DNA of 13,832 nt. Source: CAVQGZ01 sp964356295. Lineage in GTDB: Bacteria; Actinomycetota; Actinomycetes; Jiangellales; Jiangellaceae. Shown here one piece after another: positions 1-8,000 of this stretch (the first letter of the stretch is position 1; every line of letters starts with the position of its first letter). Both the position numbers and the translations under genes were made by a program. The notes under the pieces were generated by a model. It saw nothing but the letters and a program-made list of their open reading frames with translations, was not told the DNA's origin and ran no database searches. Location: NCBI GenBank assembly GCA_964356295.1, contig CAYHHE010000079.1, forward strand, positions 1 through 13,832, written 5' to 3'.

Positions 1-343
1 TGACATCCTTGCCGACCTTGTAGACGATGCCGGAGGCGTCGCTGCCGCCGATGTGGAAGGGCTCCGGTTCGCCCAGGTCTCCCCGGGCAAAGGCCTTGTT
101 GCGGGCGCCGATGACGTCGACCGGCACGCCCAGCCCGGCCCAGACGTTGTTGTAGTTGATGCCTGCCGCCATGACGTAGACCAGCACCTCATCGTCGGCG
201 ATGGCCGGCACATCGACGACTTCCTGCTGGAACGCCTGCATCGGGGGGCCAAACCGCTCGGGGCGGATCAGCCACGCGTGCATCCTCTCGGGAATCTCGC
301 CCATGGGAGGCATTTCGCCCAGCTCGTAGAGTCCCTTGGCCAT
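1..343 (-). CDS. ccr: Crotonyl-CoA carboxylase/reductase, N-terminal part (runs off left edge)
   Basis: The minus strand encodes 114 residues beginning MAKGLYELGEMPPMGEIPER and stays open to the window edge. The N-terminal signature matches the crotonyl-CoA carboxylase/reductase branch of the medium-chain dehydrogenase/reductase superfamily: a KGLYELGE-type leader, MHAWLIRPERFGPP, AAGINYNNVWAGLG near residues 62-75, and FHIGGSDASGIVYKVG near 97-112. Known family members are about 430-450 residues, so roughly three quarters lies outside. The enzyme reductively carboxylates crotonyl-CoA with CO2 and NADPH to ethylmalonyl-CoA, in the cytoplasm, for the ethylmalonyl-CoA pathway or polyketide extender supply. 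The ATG at 343 is preceded by GGGAAGGA (351-358) with a 7-base gap, which fixes the start. The next gene upstream is a broken carbonic anhydrase. An acrylyl-CoA reductase or another MDR enzyme of similar N-terminus cannot be excluded, because the NADPH and CO2-binding residues are not in the window. Confidence 0.85.
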   Translation of the reverse strand, partial: MAKGLYELGEMPPMGEIPERMHAWLIRPERFGPPMQAFQQEVVDVPAIADDEVLVYVMAAGINYNNVWAGLGVPVDVIGARNKAFARGDLGEPEPFHIGGSDASGIVYKVGKDV

Positions 344-473
344 CGTGACGTCCTTCCCGTGGCGGTCTCGGTTCGGTGGGTGACGGACTCGGACCAGCAG
401 CCTGTCGCCCCATGGCGCGCCCGCACAGCCACCACCTTCTGGGGGACGGCCGCTTCGAGCTCCGAGCCTTCAC

Positions 474-723
474 TCAGGCTCGGAAATCGTGCAGGCGACC
501 GTCCGCCAGGCCGCAGATCCAGCCGTGCAGCATCAGTGATTCTCCTCGCTTCCAGGCCTCGCCCACAAGGACGGTGCGTGCGACAATCCCCACTTTCTCG
601 ACAGCGTTCACCTCACACAGCGCGCGCCAGCACGCTGCGTCGTCCGGCAGGGCGTCAAGGAGTTCCTGCTGCCGGTCGCGCACGTCCCGGATGTGGTCGC
701 AGCCAGGGGTCGATCAGCCCCGG
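474..723 (-). pseudogene. Beta-class carbonic anhydrase, C-terminal remnant with frameshift
   Basis: The stretch from about 683 to 474 translates as a beta-carbonic anhydrase C-terminus: DVRDRQQELLDALPDDAA, then NAVEKVGIVARTVLV.EAWKRGE, then LHGWICGLADGRLHDF. These match the family's helix, the N-x-x-E-Q/K-V segment and the final HGW-Y/C-GL-DG-L-D strand. Just upstream, GLIDPWLR (about 720-697) is also typical, but it lies in another frame and connects to HIRDVRDR only by a shift near 697. The Zn-binding CxDSR and HxxC region is absent: no frame between 724 and 923 carries it. About 85 of the usual 200 or so residues remain, so the product is not a functional enzyme. A shorter ORF could start at the GTG at 683, but it would lack the active site. 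The remnant lies upstream of ccr on the same strand, with 130 bp between them that holds the ccr ribosome site. Confidence 0.7.
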
Positions 724-923
724 TGGCCGATGCCGTGGCAGCCCTCGACCGCCCAGAGGGCGGAAGCACGCCGTCGTGGGCGGGAGCGAGCGGCAAGAGC
801 ACGCTCGTCGCCGTGGCGGCGGCGGGGTGAGTGGCCGGGGTCACACCAGCATCTGTGTATCCCTGGGCGCGGGTGCTGCGTCCATGAGTCATAACCAACC
901 ATCAGACGTTCAGGGAGGATCAC

Positions 924-1136
924 ATGAGGACCAATGAGGGAACCGCCGACCGCGCGATCCGGGTCGTGCTCGGCATCGCCGCCATTGTCGGGGCAGTGCT
1001 GGTCGGTGCCAGCTCGGTGCTCGGCATCGTGCTGTTCGTCGCCGCCGGCATCCTGCTGGTCACCGCGGCCACCGGGTTCTGCCCGCTGTACCGGGTGTTC
1101 GGCATCTCCACCTGCCGCGTCCCCGCTGGCCGCTGA
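924..1136 (+). CDS. Small DUF2892-type inner membrane protein
   Basis: This 70-residue protein starts MRTNEGTADRAIRVVLG and contains two hydrophobic helices (about 13-31 and 33-50). It ends with a cysteine-bearing signature, TGFCPLYRVFGISTC (Cys53 and Cys64). The N-x-G-x-x-D-R-x-x-R start, the paired helices and the CPLY...GI-T-C end are the hallmarks of the DUF2892 family, also found as the C-terminal membrane part of YgaP-type rhodanese proteins. Full length for the stand-alone family is about 60-75 residues, so it looks complete. The biochemical role of stand-alone DUF2892 proteins is unknown to me. GGGAGGA at 914-920, three or four bases before the ATG, supports the start. The sigma factor gene begins 28 bp downstream on the same strand, so the two are probably co-transcribed. 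Confidence 0.85.
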   Translation: MRTNEGTADRAIRVVLGIAAIVGAVLVGASSVLGIVLFVAAGILLVTAATGFCPLYRVFGISTCRVPAGR

Positions 1137-1164
1137 CCCGGGCTGCTGCCCTACCGTCGAGATC

Positions 1165-1986
1165 ATGGACCGGGTGGACCTGGCCGCCGCGCTGCCCGAG
1201 CACGTGCCCGGCCTGGTCCGGTTCACCCGGTCCCTGACCCGGGATCCGCAGCAGGCCGAGGACCTCGCCCAGGAGACCCTGGTCCGGGCGCTGGAGCGGG
1301 CCGAGTCGTTCCGGGGCGAGGCCGGCCTGGCCACCTGGCTGCATCGCATCGCCCACAACCTCGCCGTCGACGCGGCCCGCCGCGACCGGGAGGTGCCGGT
1401 CGACGACCTCGCCGAGCAGATCGAGGCCCGCTGGCGCGACGACGCCTACACCGTCGACGCCGCCGCCGTGGTGGCCCGCGCGGAGACCCGCGCCGAGCTG
1501 GAGGACGCGCTCATCCGGGTCCCGGTTCCCTACCGGGCCGTAGTGGTGCTGCACGACGCCGAAGGACTCACCGTGGCCGAGATCGCCGACATCGCCCAGA
1601 TCAGCCTCTCCGCCGCGAAGCAGCGCCTCCGGCGCGGACGGATGATGCTCGTGTCCGCCCTGGCCCGGGGTGCGGAGCGGCGTCAGGTACTCGCCGGGGT
1701 GCCGCTGCGCTGCTGGGACGCCCGCAGCCAGGTCAGCGACTACCTCGACGGCCAGCTCGAGACGGCCGACGCCCGCCGCGTCGAGCAGCACCTGCAGACC
1801 TGTCCCACCTGCCCACCCCTGTACGCCTCCCTCGTCGGAGCCACCGACGCCCTCGCCCGCACCCGCGACACCTGGCGCGACCCCAACACCGTCGTCCCCG
1901 ACCCGCAAGCCACCCGCATCCTGTCCCGGGTCATCAGCCCCGACCAGCCGTCCGTCCGTCCACAACGTGTGTCTGAGTCGGGGTGA
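1165..1986 (+). CDS. ECF sigma factor with fused C-terminal zinc-finger (zf-HC2/ZAS-like) domain
   Basis: The 273-residue product has a sigma-70 region 2 at about 11-75 (LVRFTRSLTRDPQQAEDLAQ, then TWLHRIAHNLAVDAARR) and a region 4 at about 108-165 (LIRVPVPYRAVVVLHDAEGL, then VAEIADIAQISLSAAKQRL). This is the two-domain layout of extracytoplasmic-function sigma factors. Unlike a plain ECF protein of about 190 residues, it continues into CWDARSQVSDYLDGQLE...HLQTCPTC. There Cys183, His209, Cys213 and Cys216 form the H-x3-C-x2-C zinc site of anti-sigma factors. I infer self-regulation or zinc/redox sensing through this tail; a separate anti-sigma gene is not seen next door. The ATG at 1165 starts just before region 2. 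No strong ribosome site is visible, so translation may depend on the upstream DUF2892 gene, 28 bp away. A longer in-frame start at 934 would read through the DUF2892 gene in another frame and is rejected. Confidence 0.88.
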   Translation: MDRVDLAAALPEHVPGLVRFTRSLTRDPQQAEDLAQETLVRALERAESFRGEAGLATWLHRIAHNLAVDAARRDREVPVDDLAEQIEARWRDDAYTVDAAAVVARAETRAELEDALIRVPVPYRAVVVLHDAEGLTVAEIADIAQISLSAAKQRLRRGRMMLVSALARGAERRQVLAGVPLRCWDARSQVSDYLDGQLETADARRVEQHLQTCPTCPPLYASLVGATDALARTRDTWRDPNTVVPDPQATRILSRVISPDQPSVRPQRVSESG

Positions 1987-2003
1987 CAACCGAGTCGGTG
2001 TGT

Positions 2004-2019
2004 GGGGGTCCCTACCCCC
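2004..2019. terminator. Hairpin between convergent sigma-factor and giant surface-protein genes
   Basis: A perfect 6-bp inverted repeat, GGGGGT/ACCCCC, with a CCCT loop lies in the 55-bp gap between the sigma factor stop (1986) and the giant gene stop (2042). There is no T tract, which is common in high-GC genomes. A second, less perfect stem (CTCGC-GCGG / CCGC-GGCGAG, about 2032-2055) overlaps the giant gene stop. A bidirectional terminator is the natural reading, but no other terminator feature is visible. Confidence 0.4.
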
Positions 2020-2041
2020 TCGCTGCCCCGGCTCGCGCGGG

Positions 2042-5000
2042 TTAGCCGCGGCGAGCGGACCGCAGCAGGCCCAGCCCACCCAGGACGAGCAGGCACGCGA
2101 TGGCGAGCATGCCCAGGACCGTCGCACCGGTGCCGGGCAGCAGGCCACCACCACCCTGGTCGGGGGCCGACGAGACGTCGACGGTGTCCTGAGCCGCGTT
2201 GTTGTCCGGCTGCAGGTCCTCGGCATCGCTGCTCACCGTCGCCTCGTTGGTGGCGGCGGGGACTGCCTCCGGAAGGACGTCCACGGTCACGACGATGCGG
2301 CTCGTCTCGCCCACCGCGAGCCCGTCCTCGTCGGTGCAGGTGACCCTCGCGTCCTGCACCTGGCAGGCCCAGCCATCACCCGCCGCAGCGGTCGGGCGCA
2401 GGACGGCGGGGAGCACGTCGGTCACCGTGACGGGGCCCGGGTCGAGCGTCGGCCCCGAGTTGCCGACCGTCAGCACGAACTGCCCGGGTCGGCCGACGGT
2501 GAAGCCGCCTTCGTGGGTCTTGGTGATCGCCAGGTCGACCTGCGGAGGCACGTCCACGACATCGGTGGCCGAGTCGGGCAACTCGTCCGGGTCGGTGCTC
2601 TCGGGGGTGTCCGTGGTGACGTCGGCGGTGTTGGACACCGACGGGAACGCCTGCGGCCCGACCAGGACTGTGACCGTCAAAGCGGCCGTGGCCCCGGGCG
2701 CGAGCGTGGTGCCGAGCAGGCAGTCCAGCGGCGTGCCGGCGGCATCCGGGGTGGCCACCTGGCAGGTCCAGGGTGCATCGTCGAGCGGCTGGACGACCGG
2801 GTCGGACAGGCCGACGGGGAGCACGTCCTGGATGCGGACCGCCTCGGCGAGGGACGGCCCGGCGCTGGTGACCTCGAGGGTGAAGGTGAGTGCGTCGCCG
2901 ATGCGCACCGGCCCGGTGTGGCTCTTCGAGATGCCCAGGTCCACCAGCGGCTGCACCTGCACGTCGGCGGCCGACTCGTTGTTGCCCGGGACGGGGTCGG
3001 TCGTCGGCGAGGTGACGAGGGTGGTGTTCGTGAGGGTGCCGGGCGGCGGGGCCGGGTCGATCGCGGCGCGCAGGGTCAGCGGCGGCGCGACGCCGGCCGA
3101 CGGGACGGCCGGGTCCTGCGGCGCCAGCGCGGCCGGCCGCCCGGTCGCAGGATCGACGAGCACGCAGGCGACGTCCTGCCTGGCGTCGCTCACCGGACCG
3201 GGCGTGCACTGCCAGGCGTCGAGCGGGTCGGAGTCGTCGACGTAGGTGACGCCGGGCGGCAGGGTGTCCAGCACTCGCACGCTGGGCACCGCGGTCGAGG
3301 GGCCGGCGTTGGTGACCGCGAGGGTGAAGGCGACCGTCTCGCCGGCACACGCGTCAGTGCAGGCGCTGTCCGGCGGCTGGAGCGTCTTGCGCACCTGCAG
3401 GTCGGATCGGGCGATCACCTGCAGGGTGGACGTCGACTGGTCCGGCCGCTCGTTGGGCCCCTGTGAAGTGGAGGTGGAGACTCGGGCCGAGTTGGTGAGG
3501 GTGGTGCCATCGGGGACGTCCGGTGCGACCCGCGCGGTCACGAGGATCGGCGCCGCCTCGCCCGGCGGCAGCGGCACGGTGTGGCGGCAGTCCAGGGTGC
3601 CGGTGCCCAGGCCGGTGCACTCCCAGGGCGCCGCGGCGTCGACGCCGGCCACGAGCAGGCCTGCGGGCAGCACGTCGGCGACGGAGACGGAGTCGGCGTC
3701 GGACGGCCCGTCGTTGCCGACGGCGAGGGTGAACTGGGTCGTCTCCCCGGCAGGCACCGGGCCCTGGCCGGTGGTGGCCTTGCTGATCCCGATGTCTGCT
3801 CCGTCCTCGATCGTGACCACGTCCTGGGCGAGGTTGTTCGCCAGCTCGGGGTCGGGGGTGAGGCTGTCGGCGGTGGCCTGGTTGAGCACCTGGGCCGGCC
3901 CGGCCGACGCCAGCACGAGGACCTCGACGTCGATGGCTGGGGCGGCGCCCACGACGAGGTCGCCCGGGCGTCCGGGGTCCCCGAGCACGCAGGTGACGAG
4001 CCCACCGACGGCGGAGCGGTCGTGGCTGCACTCCCACCCGGTGGTCCCGCCGAAGCCGGCGAAGGCGAAGGCCTCGGGCAGCCTGTCCCGCACGACGACG
4101 GGTCGGGCCGCCGTCGACAGGCCGTCGTTGCGCAGTCCCAGCGTGAAGGTGAGCGAGCCTCCGGCGACCACCGGTTCGGGCACATGGGTCTTGGTCAGGG
4201 CGAGGTCCGCCTCGCGGGGCGAGGTGGTGAGGTCGTCGTCGCGGTTGTTCTGCGGCACCGGGTCGACGGTCGGGGACGTCACCTCGGCCACGTTGAGGAT
4301 CTCGAGCAGCTGCCCGGAGGGCAGGCCGACGCCCAGACCCTCATCGATGGCGACGGTGATCGAGACGCTGGTCTCCGCCTCGTCCACCAGGCCCCCGGGT
4401 CGGTCGCAGATGACCAGGTCGCGACCCTGGTCGCCCGGGGCTGCCGTGCAGGCCCAGCCGTCGGCCGGGTCGGTTACGCCGACGAAGGTCAGGCCGGCGG
4501 GCAGCAGGTCCGTCAGCGTGAGCGAGCCGGCGTCGGACGGCCCGGCGTTGAGCACCCGGAAGCGGTAGACGGCGGCGGGCTCCCCGGCGGTGAACGGTGG
4601 CGGCTGGACCGACTCCTTCTCCAGCACCAGGTCGGCCACCGTCTGCACCGGGGTCGTGACCGTGGACGTGTCGTTGGCCGACACGGGGTCGGGCGTGACC
4701 GTGCTGCTCACCTCGGCCGTGTTCACCACGTCAGCGGTCTGGCCGGAGGCGATCTCGACGCGTAGCGCCACCTGCGGAGCCGGGGTGAGGGCGGGTAGGT
4801 CCCCGTCCAGCACGCAGACGACCCGCTCGGCGTCGGCCGGGTCGACGGCGCAGTCCCACCCGTCCCCAGTGAAGCCGCGGAAGGTGGCACCCGGCGGCAG
4901 CGTGTCCACGACCTGCACGTCGGCGCGGGCGGTGGACGGGCCGTTGTTGCGCACGTTCAGGGTGTAGGTGGCGATCGTCCCCGCCACCGCAGACCCGGAG

Positions 5001-8000
5001 AGCCGCTTGACCACCTCGAGGTCGGCGATCGCCGACACGGTCACCTCGGCGGTGGTCTGGTTGTTGGTGAGGTCGGGGTCGTAGGTGGAGCCCGCCACCC
5101 TGGCGCGGTTGGTGTAGACCGTGCCCGCGGGGACGTCGGACGGGATCGCGAGGATCACGATGATCGTCTCGCTGGTGCTCGGGGGCAACGGGCGCTCGGC
5201 GCCGTCCGCGGTCGTCATGGCCCGCGTGCACAGCAGGTCGGCGCCGGTGAGCGAGCAGGTGTAGCCGTCACCCGTGGCGGACACGAACACGGGGTCGGGT
5301 GCGGGGTCGGCGGGGTCGATGGGAAGGCGGTCCAGCACGCTCACGCTGCGCAGGGCGTCGTCCGGTCCGTCGTTGCGTACCGTGATCGTCCACGAGATCT
5401 GCTGCCCGGCCACCACCTCGCCGGACGGGGTCTTGGTGACCGACAGGTCCGCGCTGGCGATCCTCGCGTCGGCGGTGGCCGGCCCGGCGGTGTACGGGCC
5501 GGCCTGGTTGCCGGGGAACCCGGCTGCGTCCGTCGCCGTCGTCGTCACCCGGTTGGTGTGCGGGACGCTGGTGCCGACACCCGGGTTGCGCACCACGCTG
5601 CCAGAGACCAGGTCGCGCGGGACGGCGAGGAACCTGCCGACGGCCACCGCTCCCGGGGCGAGCTGGATCGGGCCGGTCGCGGTCAGCGTCTGCGTGAACG
5701 AGCCCGCCACGTTGACGGTCCTCACCTCGGGGTCACCGATCGCGGCCGGCGCCCCGGCGACCGAGAAGGCGAGCGAGCCGGGCACGAACTGCCAGTTGGG
5801 CGGCAGCGTGTCGGTCACGGTCAGGCTGCCCGTCGGCGCGGTCCCGGTGTTGGTGACCACGATCTGCCAGGTGAACCTCTCGTCGATGGAGGCGAGCGGG
5901 CCGGCGGGGGTGGACTTGCGCACCTCGAGCCGGGGGAACTGGGGCGTCACCTGCGCGGTCGCCCGCGGGTCGCGGGTGGGGTAGGTGCGCCGTCCGGCGG
6001 TGCCCGGGGGCGCGGTGGCGTAGTCCTCCACCGTCACCGTGTTCGGCAGCGGGTCGGCGTCGATGCGCGGAGAGTCGGCGAGCCTGGCGGTGTACTCCAG
6101 GGTGGTGGACGCGCCGGGTGCCACAGGTCCGGGCAGTCGCCAGGTGATCGACCCGCCACCGAGGGCTGCGTCGCTGCCGGCCAGGGCGCCTCCGGAGCCG
6201 ATCGAGGTCACGACGACCCCCGATGGCAGCCGGTCGACGACGGTGAGGTCGAAGGCGGGGCTTGCGTTCTCCGCCGCCTGGTTGGCCACCGTGACGCGGT
6301 AGGTGAGGGCGTCGCCGGGTCCCGGCGTGGTGTCGTCGACGGTCTTGGTCACGGCGACGAGCGGTTCGGCCACGGCGACGGACGCCCTGGCCTCGGTCGA
6401 GAAGCGGTCGAAGCTCGCACCGGCGTTGGCCGGCACGCGACCGTCCGTGATGTTCCAGCCGACGCGCACCTTGTTGCTGAGCGTGTCGCCGCGGTCGACA
6501 GTGGCAGGCGCGGTCGCGCTGCTGAGCAGGGCCGTATAGGTGATGCGCACCGTCTCGTCGGCGGGTCCCACCAGCGAGTCGCCCAGCGACCAGCCGATGC
6601 GGCGAGCGTCGCCGGGCCCGGGCGCCGGCGCTGGCGCGAGCGGCGCGAACGGACCGCTGACGCATGCCTGGCCGTCGGGACGGGTGCAGGTGATCGACTG
6701 GGTCACCACAGACGCCGGGTCGAACCCCGCCGGCAGCTCGTCGATGACGGCGGCGTCGTAGAAGGCGATCTCGCGGGGCAGCGTCGCGACCACCACGAAC
6801 GTGGCCCGGTCGCCGAACGTCAGCGAGGTCGGGGTGACGTCCTTGGTGATGGTCGCGACCCCGACACCGACGTTGCTGCTGGCGCTGCGCGAGATCACCC
6901 GCTCGACGGTCCTGTCGTTCACGCCGTTCGGCAACGTGCTGGCGGTCAACGTCGCCGTATTCCTGTAGGTCACGCCGCCAACAGGGACGCTGCCGACGCG
7001 GGCGGTGTAGGGGAGGGTGAAGCCGGGCCCGCCCGGCACGGGCACACCGAGACGCCACTCGATACGCGTCGACCCGCTCGCGCAGCCGTCGCCGCCGGTG
7101 CCCGCCGATGTCGTCACGGTGCCGGTGAGTGGCGTCGCCGAGACGAAGACCATGCCCGAGGGCAGGCAGTCGACCACGATGGCGTCGTGCGCCGGGGGCC
7201 GACCGCCGGTGTTCGTGACCCTCACCTGGTACGTCACGGGAGTGCCGGCGGCGACCGGGGGCGTGCTCTGGTTGGACTTGGTGATCCTGGGGTCGGGGAT
7301 CACCAGCTGTGCGGTGCCCGCGGCTGTCAGCTGCGGCAGCGCGGTGCCGCCGGTGGCGGCGGTCGAGCGGTCGAACGTGGACGTGTTGGTCTTGACGTCG
7401 TTGTGGGCGGACGCGGTGGGACGCATCCGCGCGACGAGTGTCACCTCGACCAGCTGCGGCGTGCCTGTCGCGTTCGTCCAGGTTGTCGGGAATGTGACGC
7501 GGCCGGTCGCGCTGTCGAGCTGGAACCCCGGCGGCAGCGGGGCGGTCGCCCCGGTCACGCCGGTCGGGGAGAAGGCCGCCGACGCGCTGACGAACTGCAG
7601 GTCCGGGGGGAGCGGGTCGTTGAGCACCCCGTTGAAGACCGTGGTGCGCGCCGGGATCGTCACCCCGATGCGGTAGGTCACCGTCTCGCCGTTCGTCGCT
7701 TGCGTCTGCGGCGCGGGAGGCACGGGCGAGCCCGGCAGCACGCCGGCGTTGTTGGGCTCGGTGAGGCTGCTCGCCACCGCGCGCTTCGTGATCGCGGTGT
7801 CGGGCACGACGACGTTGCTCGGGTCGGAGGCCGCCGGTGCGTTGTAGTCCGTCGCCAGCACCGTGGTGTCCACGTTCTGTGCCGGGAAGTACGTGGTCAC
7901 GTCTCCCTGCTCGTTGGTGAAGACGTCGAACGAGCGGACCGAGGCGGTGTCGACCAGGCGCGTGCCCACGCTCACGGGGCTTGGGACGCGCACCGCGTAG

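Noticed and set aside
53..937. 294-codon plus-strand open frame across the ccr and carbonic anhydrase region
   Set aside because: It is antisense to the clear ccr N-terminus and the anhydrase remnant, is rich in Arg/Pro/Ser and has no family resemblance: a shadow of GC-rich codon bias.
1060..2226. 388-codon minus-strand frame opposite the sigma factor
   Set aside because: It overlaps two confidently identified plus-strand genes and the end of the giant gene, is Gly/Val-rich and contains no recognisable domain.
2180..5475. DNA-level tandem repeats in the surface-protein gene
   Set aside because: The modules are repeats at the protein-motif level only; by eye there are no long near-identical DNA blocks, so recent duplication or slippage is not supported.
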